Of a DNA stretch of 64,000 nt, positions 50,149 to 62,858 are shown piece by piece (the first letter of the stretch is position 1; every line of letters begins with the position of its first letter). This stretch comes from Arthrobacter sp. SO5 (GTDB lineage Bacteria; Actinomycetota; Actinomycetes; Actinomycetales; Micrococcaceae). The stretch spans positions 82,283 to 146,282 of the forward strand of contig NZ_MQTQ01000041.1 of the NCBI RefSeq assembly GCF_020532805.1, written 5' to 3'. The notes under the pieces were generated by a model that saw only the letters and a program-made list of their open reading frames with translations, searched no databases and was not told the DNA's origin. The translations under genes were made by a program, and so were the position numbers.

Positions 50149-51645
50149 TTAGCGGCGCCGGGCCCGCCGTCGTTCGTTACTGGCAAGGCTCCGGGTGAGG
50201 GGCCGCGCGAGCGTGTCGCCGAGCACGATCCCGGCCGCGACGCCGAGGACGATCGCCCCAGCGTTGAGCATGCCGCCGGCTCCTATCAGGATCTCCGACT
50301 CCTCGATGGTCAAGACATACATCGAACGGAATATGGTGAGGCCGGGCAGCAGGATCAGGGCGGCGGGGACGGCCACCACCAGCTGCGGGGCGCCCATCCG
50401 CAGCGCGACCACCCGGGCCAGCAAGCCGATCACGACGGCGGCGAGAGCCGGCGCGAATCGCGGGCCGATGCCGAGGGCGTCTCCTCCGATGAGCACCAGA
50501 TAGCCCACAACGCCGACGGCTGCCGTCGGCAGCAGCAGGGTCCAGCTGGTCTGCTCGGTGATGCCAATCATGAGCACTGCAATGGCGATCAGGAGGACGA
50601 TGACCCACAAGTCATACTTGGGCGGGAATGTTTCCGTGACGTCGATGGGCTCCATTCCGGTCATATCCCCGACCACGAAACCGATGGCAATTCCGGCGAC
50701 GAGCGCCCCGAAGGTCAGCATGGTGGACACGAAACGGCCGGCCGCCGTGACCGGGAATCCGTTGATGGCGTCCTGCACCGACGAGACAAGCCGCCCGGTC
50801 GGAAGCAGCAGCAAGATGCCGCCCACCACCACGATGGCGGGGGCGATCTGAATCCCCACCGGGCTGCCGAACCGCCACAGCAGCAGGGCGACGATGGTGA
50901 CAAGGAAGGAGCAGGACGCGGTGACGAAGAAGTCCGGAGTGCGCCAGCGCCCCAATTGCCGGGCCAGCAGGCTGACCAGCAGATTGGAGAAGAACGCCAC
51001 CACAGAGGCGCCCAGTCCGCCACCGAGGACTCCGACGAAGACGGCGGAGAACACCCCGAAGGCCACCGTGACCATCCAGCGCGGGAACGGCTTGGCACTT
51101 TGGGTGATGTCCTCGAGCCGGCGAACGGCCTCCTCACGGCCCACTCCTCCGGCCACGATGTCCGTGACCAGGGAATGGACCTGGGCCAGCCCTGCGTAGT
51201 TGTTGGTCCAGGACCGCACGACGCGCAGCAGCGTGATGGGCGTCTGGTCCTTGGGCGCATAGTTGATGGCCACCGACTGGTTCGTGATGTCCACCTCGAT
51301 GTTTTTGAGCCCCAGCGCGGCAGTGATCGCGATGATGCTCGTCTCGACTTCGAGGGCGCCGGCGCCGTAGCGGAACATCGATTCGGCCAGGTGCAGCGCG
51401 AAGTCGATGGTCTTGCGGGCGGAGGTGTCCACCCCGCCTACCTGGATCATCGGGTTCGCATAGGGGCTGCCGGCCAGGCGGTCCACGATGCTCATCGGGG
51501 CTGTCGGCGGGTTTTCGCCCTGGACCAGCCGGCGCAGCATGCGCTTCGCGGCGGCGTTCTGGCGCACCTGCAGAGGCGACATGGGCTCGGTCATGGGCAA
51601 TCCGTCGGTGTGCGGCCTGCGGCGGCCGTCGGCTTCCTTGGTCAT
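50149..51645 (-). CDS. ThrE-type threonine/serine exporter
   Basis: A 498-residue protein. The N-terminal soluble DUF1212 domain (about 60-190, DFALHLAESMFRYGAGALEVETSIIAITAALGL) leads into ten hydrophobic helices (DUF1212 C-part plus DUF3815). It matches ThrE of Corynebacterium, which exports threonine and serine by proton motive force. Nearby serine/glycine genes fit a serine-handling role. Strand and spacing suggest its own promoter. Confidence 0.88.
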   Translation of the reverse strand: MTKEADGRRRPHTDGLPMTEPMSPLQVRQNAAAKRMLRRLVQGENPPTAPMSIVDRLAGSPYANPMIQVGGVDTSARKTIDFALHLAESMFRYGAGALEVETSIIAITAALGLKNIEVDITNQSVAINYAPKDQTPITLLRVVRSWTNNYAGLAQVHSLVTDIVAGGVGREEAVRRLEDITQSAKPFPRWMVTVAFGVFSAVFVGVLGGGLGASVVAFFSNLLVSLLARQLGRWRTPDFFVTASCSFLVTIVALLLWRFGSPVGIQIAPAIVVVGGILLLLPTGRLVSSVQDAINGFPVTAAGRFVSTMLTFGALVAGIAIGFVVGDMTGMEPIDVTETFPPKYDLWVIVLLIAIAVLMIGITEQTSWTLLLPTAAVGVVGYLVLIGGDALGIGPRFAPALAAVVIGLLARVVALRMGAPQLVVAVPAALILLPGLTIFRSMYVLTIEESEILIGAGGMLNAGAIVLGVAAGIVLGDTLARPLTRSLASNERRRARRR

Positions 51646-51676
51646 TCCGGCGTCCTCAGTTTCCGTGGCAACCGGT

Positions 51677-52765
51677 TTAGTAGAACTGCTGGCCTGTGCG
51701 GCGGGTATAGATCTGGCGGGCCAGGCGTTCCCCGGCGGCCATCCAGGCCTTGTACCTTGACGGGCTCAGCACCTGGTCGTAGCAGCCGACGAAGTCGGTG
51801 ACGGTCTTGCTGAAGCTGGTCTTGAACAGGCCCAGCCCGTGGAACGGGTTGGACGTGTCCTTCAGCTGGTCGCTCGGAGGAGTACCGCAGAAATCGTAGT
51901 CGGTGCAGCCGATTTGCTTGAGCTGGTTGATGGCTGTCCACTGCACCAGGTGGGAATCCCCGTATTGGCTGCGCTTCTGCAGCGAGCCGCCGTCCTTGTA
52001 GGTGCCCTTCCGGCCGTAGTTGATGACGAAGGCGCCCACTGAGGGCACGCCGTTCTCGTAGACGAAGAGGAGCCTGCCCTGGCCCCGGTTGATGAAATTC
52101 GTCCAGAACTGGCGGTAATACTCATACTCGCGGACCCGGACCTGGGACTTGGCCTCCACGGTGGTGGTCATCAGCGCGTACATGGCGCGGAAGTTCTCTT
52201 CGGTGGGTTCCACGGTGCTGACCTCGACACCTTCGCGGATGGCACGGCGGACGGCATTGCGGCCCCGGGAGTGCAGGTTGCGCAGCAGCTGGTTCTCCTC
52301 CGGGGAGATATCCAGCAGGGCCGTCGAGTCATTGGGCTGCAGGTTGGGGGTCTTGATCAGCCCGGCGCCTTCGAGGACGCGCCGGGCCTCCTCGGAGAGG
52401 ACGATGTCCGGCTCGATCTTGATGGCGAAGACTCCCAGCCGGGCGCGCTTGACGAACTCGGCGTTGGCTGCGGCGATGCCGGGGATGTCCTCAACGGACG
52501 CCACGTCCGGGCCCTTGATGAGGTACCAGAGCTTGCCCAGGAGGGGAAAGGACTTCTCCAGGACGAGGTTGTAACTTGTGTACTCGGCGCTCTCGTAGAC
52601 AAGGTGCAGGGGTTTCCAGCCGAAGTGCTGCTTGACCTCGGCAAAGGCTGCCGATTGCAGCAGGTTGCCGCCATTGGGGTTCGCGGTGACGTGGGCGTCC
52701 CAGTTGGCGATCTCTTCGGAAGAGGCAAAGCGGGCAGTGAATTCACGCAAGGGTGCGGCATCCAA
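51677..52765 (-). CDS. FemAB-family peptidoglycan-bridge aminoacyltransferase
   Basis: A 362-residue protein with two GNAT-like halves of the FemX/FmhB type (NPNGGNLLQSAAFAEVKQHFGWKPLHLVYE; WYLIKGPD; LLRNLHSRGRNAVRRAIREGV; DYDFCGTPPSD). It transfers an amino acid from aminoacyl-tRNA to the stem peptide of a wall precursor. Start is TTG 52765. It is divergent from tspO and lies 31 bp upstream of the ThrE gene. Confidence 0.88.
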   Translation of the reverse strand: MDAAPLREFTARFASSEEIANWDAHVTANPNGGNLLQSAAFAEVKQHFGWKPLHLVYESAEYTSYNLVLEKSFPLLGKLWYLIKGPDVASVEDIPGIAAANAEFVKRARLGVFAIKIEPDIVLSEEARRVLEGAGLIKTPNLQPNDSTALLDISPEENQLLRNLHSRGRNAVRRAIREGVEVSTVEPTEENFRAMYALMTTTVEAKSQVRVREYEYYRQFWTNFINRGQGRLLFVYENGVPSVGAFVINYGRKGTYKDGGSLQKRSQYGDSHLVQWTAINQLKQIGCTDYDFCGTPPSDQLKDTSNPFHGLGLFKTSFSKTVTDFVGCYDQVLSPSRYKAWMAAGERLARQIYTRRTGQQFY

Positions 52766-52864
52766 TCATTGCTGTTCGAGCGTCGGCGGCATGTGGACAT
52801 GCAGAGTCAAGTCTATCCGCCCGGGTCCCTGTTCCCGCCCGGAGCGGAACGCTACTCTGGAAGC

Positions 52865-53419
52865 ATGCCCTCTGATCAGCAATCATTGGCCACAGGATCC
52901 GGAAGCCAGGAACGCGCGGCCGGACACCGCACGCCTGGCGCCCAGGTGCTGGGGCTGCTGGTCTTCCTCGCGGCCTCCGCTCTGGTCGCAGGGCTGGGCG
53001 GACTGGCCTCGGCCAGCAATGTCGACGGCTGGTATACCACCGCGGACAAGGCGCCCTGGTCTCCGCCGAACTGGGTGTTCGGGCCGGCATGGACCATTCT
53101 TTATAGCGCGATGGCCGTGGCCGCGTGGCTTGTCTGGCGCCGCGGCACCGCAAGGACCAGGCCCGCTCTCACCGCCTACGCTGTGCAGCTGGTGTTGAAC
53201 CTGCTGTGGACACCGGCCTTCTTCGGCCTGTACCCGGCACTCGGCACGCCCGCCCTGTGGATCGCGTTCGTGATCATTGTGGCCCTGGCCGTTGCCGTGG
53301 CCGTGACCGCCCTGTACTTCTGGCCCATCAGCCGCGCCGCCGGGCTGCTGATGCTGCCCTACCTCGCCTGGGTCGTCTTTGCCTCGTCGTTGAACCTCTG
53401 GGCGGCGCTGCACAACTGA
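52865..53419 (+). CDS. tspO: TspO/MBR family membrane protein
   Basis: A 184-residue five-helix membrane protein. The signature WYTTADKAPWSPPNWVFGPAWTILYSAMAVAAWLVWRR and LQLVLNLLWTPAFF-like block (here VQLVLNLLWTPAFFGLYP) are diagnostic. It binds tetrapyrroles such as haem or porphyrins and is linked to stress. An N-terminal 30-residue polar extension precedes the first helix. It is convergent with sdaA, ends one base apart. Confidence 0.92.
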   Translation: MPSDQQSLATGSGSQERAAGHRTPGAQVLGLLVFLAASALVAGLGGLASASNVDGWYTTADKAPWSPPNWVFGPAWTILYSAMAVAAWLVWRRGTARTRPALTAYAVQLVLNLLWTPAFFGLYPALGTPALWIAFVIIVALAVAVAVTALYFWPISRAAGLLMLPYLAWVVFASSLNLWAALHN

Positions 53420-53420
53420 C

Positions 53421-54833
53421 CTAGCATTCCACCACGTTCACGGCGAGGCCGCCCATGGCCGTTTCCTTGTACTTGGAGCTCATGTCCCTGCCGGTTTCCC
53501 GCATGGTGACGATGACCTCGTCGAGGGAGACCCGGTGCGTGCCGTCGCCCCACAGCGCCATCTTGGCGGCGTTGATGGCCTTCGCCGCCGCAATGGCGTT
53601 GCGTTCGATGCACGGGATCTGCACGAGCCCGCCGATGGGATCGCAGGTCAGTCCGAGGTTGTGCTCCATGGCGATTTCCGCGGCGTTTTCGACCTGCTGG
53701 GGCGTCCCGCCCATGACCTCCGCGAGGCCTGCTGCGGCCATCGACGACGCCGAGCCGACCTCGCCCTGGCAGCCCACCTCGGCGCCGGAGATTGACGCCT
53801 GTTCCTTATACAGCACCCCGATGGCACCGGCGGTCAGCAGGAATTTGACCACAACGTCGTCGCGGTCGGCCTGGCTGGCCTTGTCCATGCCGGGGGCGAA
53901 GTGCAGGGCGTAATAAAGCACCGCGGGGATGATGCCGGCCGCGCCGTTGGTGGGGGCGGTGACCACGCGGCCGCCCGAGGCGTTTTCCTCGTTCACGGCA
54001 AGTGCAATCAGATTCACCCATTCCTGCCAGTACTTGGGGTCCCGGTAGTCGGGGTCCTGCCCGCGGTTTTCCTTCATGAGGCGTTCGTGCCAGTCGGGTG
54101 CACGACGGCGGACCTTGAGCCCTCCCGGGAGCAGTCCCTCGCGCTTGAGGCTGACTTCGACGCAGCCTTCCATCACGGAGTAGATGTGCAGGAGCCCGTC
54201 GCGGATCTCCGCCTCGGTCCGGGAGGCGCGCTCGTTGACGAACATGATCTCACCGATCGAGAGGCCCTTGGACTGGCAGCGGCCCAGTAGTTCCGCGGCG
54301 GTGCGGAAAGGCAGTGGAAGTTCCTTCTTGGATTCGTCGAGTTCCTTCAGCGCGGCATCCTCCTCGCCCTCGCGGACGATGAAGCCGCCGCCGACCGAGA
54401 AGAACGTCGCCGTGTGGAGGACTTCCCCGTCGGCGTCGGAGACCGTGAAGGTCATCCCGTTCGTGTGCCGGGGCAGGATGGTCAGGGGGCGCAGGATCAT
54501 GTCCTGCACCGCGTAGGGCAGCGCGACGGCGCCGGCAAGCTGCAGGGTGCCGGTCTCGGCGATCGTGGCCAGCCGCTCCTCCACTTCCTCGGGGAGGATC
54601 AGCTCGGGGTGGAATCCTTCCAGGCCCAGCAAAATGGCGGTCATCGTCCCGTGGCCATGCCCCGTCGCGGCGAGCGAGCCATACAGGTCAACCCGGAGCG
54701 ACGCCACCTTCTCCAGGTCCCTGGCGGCCTTCAGCTCCTCCGCGAAAACCGCGGCAGCTCGCATCGGGCCCACCGTATGCGAACTCGAAGGCCCGATCCC
54801 AATGGAAAAAAGATCAAAGACGCCAACAGCCAT
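53421..54833 (-). CDS. sdaA: L-serine ammonia-lyase (iron-sulfur)
   Basis: A 470-residue single-chain L-serine dehydratase. The beta domain (1-155, [18 protein letters not shown]) is joined to the catalytic alpha domain. Cysteines in [12 protein letters not shown] and [19 protein letters not shown] bind the [4Fe-4S] cluster, and the C-terminal Cys (VVEC) is the known tail-in-mouth ligand. It deaminates serine to pyruvate and ammonia. It is the last gene of the glycine-riboswitch operon; AGGAA lies seven bases before ATG. Confidence 0.94.
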   Translation of the reverse strand: MAVGVFDLFSIGIGPSSSHTVGPMRAAAVFAEELKAARDLEKVASLRVDLYGSLAATGHGHGTMTAILLGLEGFHPELILPEEVEERLATIAETGTLQLAGAVALPYAVQDMILRPLTILPRHTNGMTFTVSDADGEVLHTATFFSVGGGFIVREGEEDAALKELDESKKELPLPFRTAAELLGRCQSKGLSIGEIMFVNERASRTEAEIRDGLLHIYSVMEGCVEVSLKREGLLPGGLKVRRRAPDWHERLMKENRGQDPDYRDPKYWQEWVNLIALAVNEENASGGRVVTAPTNGAAGIIPAVLYYALHFAPGMDKASQADRDDVVVKFLLTAGAIGVLYKEQASISGAEVGCQGEVGSASSMAAAGLAEVMGGTPQQVENAAEIAMEHNLGLTCDPIGGLVQIPCIERNAIAAAKAINAAKMALWGDGTHRVSLDEVIVTMRETGRDMSSKYKETAMGGLAVNVVEC

Positions 54834-55006
54834 GGCCGGGTTCCTAACTAATATTCGTGGTCGGTCGGCGGAGGGAACCGGACATCCTCTGCATGCTCGG
54901 TCGCGAAGACGCCCGCTGCGCGGACGTGACGCTCCCTTGGACGCAGGCTGCCGGATGCCCGGCCCCCTCCGAGGCCAGCCGGTCCCGGAGCGGGCCCGGA
55001 CAACAG

Positions 55007-56335
55007 TCAGCTGACGTTGGCAACCGAGGGGTAGAGCGGGTGGGCGGCGGCGAGGGCCTGCACCCTGGTGCGCAGGCCTGCCAGCTCCGCACCGGCGTCG
55101 GCGGTCAGCGCCTCAGCGATGATATCCGCAACCTCGGCGAAGGCTGCTTCGCCGAAGCCGCGGGTGGCCAGGGCCGGGGTGCCGATCCGCAGGCCCGAGG
55201 TGACCATCGGCGGGCGCGGGTCGAACGGGACGGCGTTGCGGTTGACGGTGATGTCGATGTCCGCGAGGCGGTCCTCGGCTTCCTGGCCGTTGAGTTCGCA
55301 GTTGCGCAGGTCCACGAGGACCAGGTGCACGTCGGTGCCGCCGGAGATCACGTTGATGCCCCGGGCGGTGACGTCCGGCTGGACCAGCCGGTCGGCGAGG
55401 ATCCGGGCGCCGGCGAGGACACGTTCCTGGCGTTCCTTGAACTCCGGGGACGCGGCGATCTTGAAGGCCACGGCCTTACCGGCGATAACGTGCTCGAGCG
55501 GTCCGCCCTGCTGGCCCGGGAACACAGCCGAGTTGATCTTCTTGGCGATGGCGGCGTCGTTGGAAAGGATGATGCCGCCGCGCGGACCCGCAAGGGTCTT
55601 GTGCGTGGTGGAGGTGGTGACGTGCGCGTGCGGCACCGGTGACGGGTGCAGCCCTGCGGCCACGAGCCCGGCGAAGTGGGCCATGTCCACCATGAGGTAG
55701 GCGCCCACGGAGTCGGCGATCCTGCGGAACTCGGCGAAGTCCAACTGGCGGGCGTACGCGGACCAGCCGGCAACAATCAGCTGCGGCTTGTGCTCCTGGG
55801 CCAGGCGTTCGACCTCTGCCATGTCGATCCGGTGGTCCTCTTCCCGGACCTGGTACGGGATCACGTTGTACAAACGGCCGGAGAAGTTGATCTTCATGCC
55901 GTGCGTCAGGTGACCGCCGTGAGCCAGGTTCAGGCCCATGATGGTGTCGCCCGGACGGATCAGCGCGTGCATGACCGAAGCGTTGGCCTGGGCGCCGGAG
56001 TGCGGCTGGACGTTGGCGTACGCGGCGCCGAAGAGGGCCTTGACCCTGTCGATCGCGAGCTGTTCGATCACGTCGACGTGCTCGCAGCCGCCGTAGTAGC
56101 GCTTGCCCGGGTACCCCTCGGCGTACTTGTTGGTCAGCACCGAACCCTGTGCCTGCATGACGGCCTTGGCGGTGTGGTTTTCCGAGGCGATCATTTCCAG
56201 GCCGTCGCGCTGGCGGGTCAGCTCGGCGTCGATCTGAACGGCGATCTCGGGGTCCAGGGCCGACAGCTCGGCGTCCAGGCTCGGGGAGAGAACCTGCTCA
56301 AAAGTTACTGTCCCTGCGGTCCCTGCGCCGCTCAC
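55007..56335 (-). CDS. glyA: Serine hydroxymethyltransferase
   Basis: A 442-residue PLP enzyme ([35 protein letters not shown] lysine in [15 protein letters not shown]). It joins glycine and 5,10-methylene-tetrahydrofolate to make serine. GTG 56335 overlaps the gcvH stop (GTGA), which decides the start. Its position after gcvPTH means the one-carbon unit released from one glycine is used to turn a second into serine. Confidence 0.95.
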   Translation of the reverse strand: MSGAGTAGTVTFEQVLSPSLDAELSALDPEIAVQIDAELTRQRDGLEMIASENHTAKAVMQAQGSVLTNKYAEGYPGKRYYGGCEHVDVIEQLAIDRVKALFGAAYANVQPHSGAQANASVMHALIRPGDTIMGLNLAHGGHLTHGMKINFSGRLYNVIPYQVREEDHRIDMAEVERLAQEHKPQLIVAGWSAYARQLDFAEFRRIADSVGAYLMVDMAHFAGLVAAGLHPSPVPHAHVTTSTTHKTLAGPRGGIILSNDAAIAKKINSAVFPGQQGGPLEHVIAGKAVAFKIAASPEFKERQERVLAGARILADRLVQPDVTARGINVISGGTDVHLVLVDLRNCELNGQEAEDRLADIDITVNRNAVPFDPRPPMVTSGLRIGTPALATRGFGEAAFAEVADIIAEALTADAGAELAGLRTRVQALAAAHPLYPSVANVS

Positions 56336-56727
56336 AGCTCGCCGCCGTTCTTGGAGGCGTACTCCTGGGCCGAGAGCAGGGGGCCGTCGGATTCGGCGGC
56401 CACCTTGAAGAGCCAGCCGGCACCGTACGGATCGCTGTTGATCAGCGACGGGTCGTCGACGACGGCGGGGTTGGTTTCGGTGACCTCGCCGGTGACGGGG
56501 GCGTAGAGGTCCGAGACGGACTTGGTCGATTCGACTTCGCCGCAGGTCTCCCCCGCGGTCACCGCGGCGCCAACCTCGGGCAGGTCCACGTAGACGATGT
56601 CGCCGAGGGCGTCGGTGGCGACGGCGGAGATGCCGATGGACACAATGTTGGATCCGGCGTTGCCGGAGTCCCGGGCAACCCACTCGTGCTCGTCGGAGTA
56701 CTGCAGTTCAGGGGCAACTTTTGCCAT
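56332..56727 (-). CDS. gcvH: Glycine cleavage H protein
   Basis: A 131-residue lipoyl carrier. The lipoylated Lys lies in [20 protein letters not shown]. It shuttles the methylamine group between GcvP and GcvT. It overlaps glyA by four bases and lies 81 bp after gcvT. Confidence 0.96.
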   Translation of the reverse strand: MAKVAPELQYSDEHEWVARDSGNAGSNIVSIGISAVATDALGDIVYVDLPEVGAAVTAGETCGEVESTKSVSDLYAPVTGEVTETNPAVVDDPSLINSDPYGAGWLFKVAAESDGPLLSAQEYASKNGGEL

Positions 56728-56808
56728 GTGTTTTTCCTTTAAGTCTAAAGATTCGTGGGCTACATCTATTGTGGCTGGGTGACGCGGCGGGGTCCGCCAC
56801 CCTCAGGG

Positions 56809-57957
56809 CTACTTGACGCGCTTGTAGAACGGCAGTGCGACCACTTCGAAGGGCTCGGCCTTGCCGCGGAGGTCGATGTCCAGGGCGGTGCCGGGCTCGG
56901 CGAACGCGACGTCGACGTAGGCCATGGCCACTGGGTAGCCCAGGGTCGGTGAGGGCTGGCCGGAGGTGACTTCGCCAACCTTGCTGCCGTCCTTGAGCAC
57001 CGGGTAGTGGCCGCGGCCGGCCCGGCGTCCAAGGCCCCTGAGGCCGACGAGTTTGCGGCCTTTGGTGGTGCCGGCGCCGGCTTCCTTCGTGGCGGCGAGG
57101 GCGGCCTTCCCGACGAAGTCGCGTTCCTTGGAGAGCGCGACGACGGGACCCAGGCCTGCGCTGAAGGGGTCACCTTCGAGGGAGAGTTCGTTGCCGTAGA
57201 GCGGCATGCCGGCTTCGAGCCGGAGGGAGTCGCGCGAGGCGAGTCCGGCGGGGGTGAGCTCACCTTCCTCGGCGACCGCGACGAGCGACTGCCAGAGGGC
57301 GGCGGCGTCGTCGTTGGCCACAAAGATCTCAAAGCCGTCCTCACCGGTGTACCCGGTCCGGGCCAGCAGGAGTTCCTGGCTGGTGCCGCCCACCAGGAAG
57401 GGGACGTCCACGGCAGCGTAGTACTTCAGCCCGGTCACGAGCTCGTGCTGCGCGGCAGGGACCAGGCGCAGCAGGATGTCCTGCGCCCTGGGCCCCTGCA
57501 CGGCGATCAGCGAGGTTTCGGCGGAGGCGTCCCGGACGGCGACGTCGAAACCGCCTTCGTGGGCAGAACCCGCTCGCTCGGCGAGGGCAGCGGCCACCAC
57601 CGTGGCGTTGCCGGCGTTGGGGACGACGAGGAACTTCTGCTCGCCCCGGCGGTAGGTGATGAGGTCATCGATGATGCCGCCGTCCTCGTTGGCGATCAGC
57701 GAGTACTTGGCTTTGCCGATCGCCATGGCGGAGATCTTGCCCACGAGGGCGTAGTCCAGGAAGGCGGCGGCGTCCGGGCCGGTGACCCAGACTTCGCCCA
57801 TATGGGAGAGGTCGAAGAGGCCTGCGGATTTTCGGACGGCGTGGTGCTCGGCCAGTTCGGAGCTGTACTTGAGCGGCATCTGCCAGCCGCCAAAGTCCGT
57901 GAAGGAGGCGCCGAGCTTCTTGTGCTCTTCGTAAAGTGCCGTGTAATTCTCAGTCAT
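56809..57957 (-). CDS. gcvT: Glycine cleavage T protein (aminomethyltransferase)
   Basis: A 382-residue protein (GGWQMPLKYSSELAEHHAVRKSAGLFDLSHMGEVWVTG; DGGIIDDLITYR; RTGYTGEDGFEIF). It moves the methylene carbon to tetrahydrofolate, giving 5,10-methylene-THF and ammonia. It starts 12 bases after the gcvP stop, in the same operon. Confidence 0.96.
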   Translation of the reverse strand: MTENYTALYEEHKKLGASFTDFGGWQMPLKYSSELAEHHAVRKSAGLFDLSHMGEVWVTGPDAAAFLDYALVGKISAMAIGKAKYSLIANEDGGIIDDLITYRRGEQKFLVVPNAGNATVVAAALAERAGSAHEGGFDVAVRDASAETSLIAVQGPRAQDILLRLVPAAQHELVTGLKYYAAVDVPFLVGGTSQELLLARTGYTGEDGFEIFVANDDAAALWQSLVAVAEEGELTPAGLASRDSLRLEAGMPLYGNELSLEGDPFSAGLGPVVALSKERDFVGKAALAATKEAGAGTTKGRKLVGLRGLGRRAGRGHYPVLKDGSKVGEVTSGQPSPTLGYPVAMAYVDVAFAEPGTALDIDLRGKAEPFEVVALPFYKRVK

Positions 57958-57969
57958 CGGTGGCTGTCC

Positions 57970-60882
<2,913 letters not shown>

Positions 60883-60927
60883 AAGGAACTCCATAACTAA
60901 GGCGGCGCAGGGTACGCCGCATTGATT

Positions 60928-61145
60928 CGGGTTCCTCCCCGCTCTGTATTGGACCTGAGAGTTTCCGCGCCGCATGCTTTCGCATTGCTCCGCTTGCACC
61001 GTCGGTGAGCACAGCATGTCACGGGACAGCCTGCTACTTTCCAGAGTCGCCTCGCCGCGGCGGTACATGGGCCTGAGAGATTCCTGGGGAGGATTTGCTC
61101 CTACGGCGCCTGCTTGTACCTACTTGCAGGACTCTCCCGCCGCAG
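60928..61145 (-). ncRNA. Tandem glycine riboswitch (two aptamers)
   Basis: On the minus strand aptamer 1 (about 61145-61055) begins GCGGGAGAGTCCTGC and ends CCAGGAATCTCTCAGGCCCATGTACCGC; aptamer 2 (about 61050-60928) begins GGCGACTCTGGAAAG and ends GCGGAAACTCTCAGGTCCAATACAGAGCGGGG. These GAGA...CTCTCAGG-N-AATAC patterns are the glycine class. It turns on gcvPTH when glycine is high. The rest of 60883-61349 is the promoter region shared with the aldo/keto reductase gene. Confidence 0.95.
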
Positions 61146-61349
61146 ATCAAAGGCATATTCAATTGGGGGTGACAGCAGTCACAAGTTCCATTGTCCTATG
61201 CCCGGCCCCGCTCCGCAAACTAATGAGTCCGCCCACGCGAATTCGCCGGACAGCGCCGGGGTCGCCGTACCCTTACGGCTTCCCCGCAGGCTTCCGGCGA
61301 ATTCGGCGCGGGCTATGGTTGAACGGTCGCCGAGATGAGGAGAAAAGTC

Positions 61350-62228
61350 ATGCTGGAGCGAAGGCCATTTGGGGCCACCGGTTTGGAGGTCTCCGTTGTG
61401 GGGCTCGGCGCTGGCCAGATCGGCGAGAGTGACGTCGCCGAGGCCGAGGCCGCAGAGGTGCTCAACGGAGCATTAGATCTCGGCGTCACGCTGATCGATA
61501 CCGCCGCCAGTTACGGGTTGAGCGAAGAGCGGATCGGCCGGCACATCGGCCGACGTCGGGATGAGTTCGTCCTGTCCACCAAGGGTGGGCCCAAGATCAA
61601 CGGGCAACGGGATTGGTCCCCGGGCAGCGTGCTGGAGAGTATCGAACAGTCATTGCGCTTGACCCGGTCGGAGCGGATCGACGTCTTCTATCTGCATTCT
61701 TGCCCGCTTGAAATCCTGCGCCGTGGGGATCTGCAGGACGCCCTGGACGCCGCCGTCGCCGCCGGCAAGATCGGTGTCGCGGGCTACAGCGGAGACAATG
61801 AGCCCCTCGCATTCGCCGTGGACTCCGGTCGGTTCGGTGCCATCGAAACCAGCGTCAACATCGCCGACCAGTGGAACCTCCGAAATGTTCTGCGCCCCCG
61901 GCCCGACCTGGGCGTGATCGCCAAACGTCCGATCGCGAACGCGCCGTGGCGGTTCGCTGAGCGGCCAACCGGGAACTACGCGGAACTGTACTGGGAACGG
62001 CTTCAGTCGCTGGCACTCGACCCCGGCGACATGGATTGGGCCGAGTTCGCCTTGCGCTTCACGGTGTACGCGCCGGGTGTGGACACCGCAATTGCCGGGA
62101 CGGCCAAGTTGGCCCACCTGCGCGCGAACATTAGGGCCGCCAGCCAGGGCCCCCTTCCGGCGTCGGCGCTGGAAAGCATCGACAGCGCTTGGCGCACCGC
62201 CGGGTCCGGCTGGCCGGCCTCGACCTAA
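61350..62228 (+). CDS. Aldo/keto reductase
   Basis: A 292-residue TIM-barrel NADPH-dependent reductase. The tetrad is present: Asp and Tyr in LIDTAASYGLSEERIG, Lys in LSTKGG, His in YLHSC. The C-terminus has the AGVDTAIAGTAKLAHLRAN block. It reduces an aldehyde, ketone or sugar; substrate unknown. ATG 61350 has GAGGAGA about eight bases upstream. It is divergent from the gcv riboswitch and convergent with the TetR gene. Confidence 0.88.
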   Translation: MLERRPFGATGLEVSVVGLGAGQIGESDVAEAEAAEVLNGALDLGVTLIDTAASYGLSEERIGRHIGRRRDEFVLSTKGGPKINGQRDWSPGSVLESIEQSLRLTRSERIDVFYLHSCPLEILRRGDLQDALDAAVAAGKIGVAGYSGDNEPLAFAVDSGRFGAIETSVNIADQWNLRNVLRPRPDLGVIAKRPIANAPWRFAERPTGNYAELYWERLQSLALDPGDMDWAEFALRFTVYAPGVDTAIAGTAKLAHLRANIRAASQGPLPASALESIDSAWRTAGSGWPAST

Positions 62229-62250
62229 CCTACCGGCCGCAAGCCCGCCC

Positions 62251-62790
62251 TCAGCCGCGCAGACGTTCGACGGCGGCCAGCAGGCTCCCGAGGTCGGCGC
62301 CGACCTCCGGAAGCGGGCCGCCGGGGCCACGGGCAAGCATGGCGTTGAAGTACAGGCCGTCCCCCATATAGAGGACAGCCTTGGCCATGGCGGGCCCGAC
62401 GTCCCCGGCGAGCAGTTCCAGCCAGCGACCCTGGGCGGCCGCAAAACGGTGGAGGGCTTCTTCATGCGCCACTTCGGCCAGCCGAGTGGCGGCGACGAAC
62501 GCCCGGTCCAGCCGGGTATCCGCCCACAGCGAGGACTTGATGAAGTACGCCGCCGCCCCCTCCGGCGCGTCCGCCATGGCCTTGACGTCTTCCGCCAGCA
62601 ACCCGTCCAGGCGCTCGAGCAGCACCGAGATCATCGCCTCCTTGCTCGGGAAGTGGTAAAGCAAGCCGCCCTTGGAGACGCCGGCCCGCCTGGCAACGGC
62701 GTCCAGGGTGGCGGCGCGTTCGCCTTCCTCGATGAGCAGCGATTCGAAGGCGTCCAGGACGGCTTCGCGGGCGACGGGTTTTCTGGGCAT
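62251..62790 (-). CDS. TetR-family repressor
   Basis: A 179-residue regulator: N-terminal HTH (about 8-50, AATLDAVARRAGVSKGGLLYHFPSKEAMI) and a helical ligand domain (60-179). It faces the MFS gene across a 68-bp region that holds a clear palindrome, so it should repress that exporter and itself, and release when the exported compound binds. ATG 62790 (MPRKPVAREAV) is chosen; in-frame ATGs at 62799-62802 are alternatives. Confidence 0.88.
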   Translation of the reverse strand: MPRKPVAREAVLDAFESLLIEEGERAATLDAVARRAGVSKGGLLYHFPSKEAMISVLLERLDGLLAEDVKAMADAPEGAAAYFIKSSLWADTRLDRAFVAATRLAEVAHEEALHRFAAAQGRWLELLAGDVGPAMAKAVLYMGDGLYFNAMLARGPGGPLPEVGADLGSLLAAVERLRG

Positions 62791-62825
62791 GGTTCCCATC
62801 ATGCCCGTCCGGCCACCCATTTCTT

Positions 62826-62851
62826 AACTGTACCGTCTGGACGGTATAGTT
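62826..62851. promoter_or_regulatory. TetR operator over the MFS promoter
   Basis: AACTGTACCGTC and GACGGTATAGTT form an inverted repeat about a 2-bp centre, with one mismatch. TATAGT at 62845-62850 is a likely -10 of the MFS gene, so the operator covers it. The ATG is nine bases after this -10, which suggests a leaderless mRNA. Confidence 0.75.
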
Positions 62852-62858
62852 ATTTGTC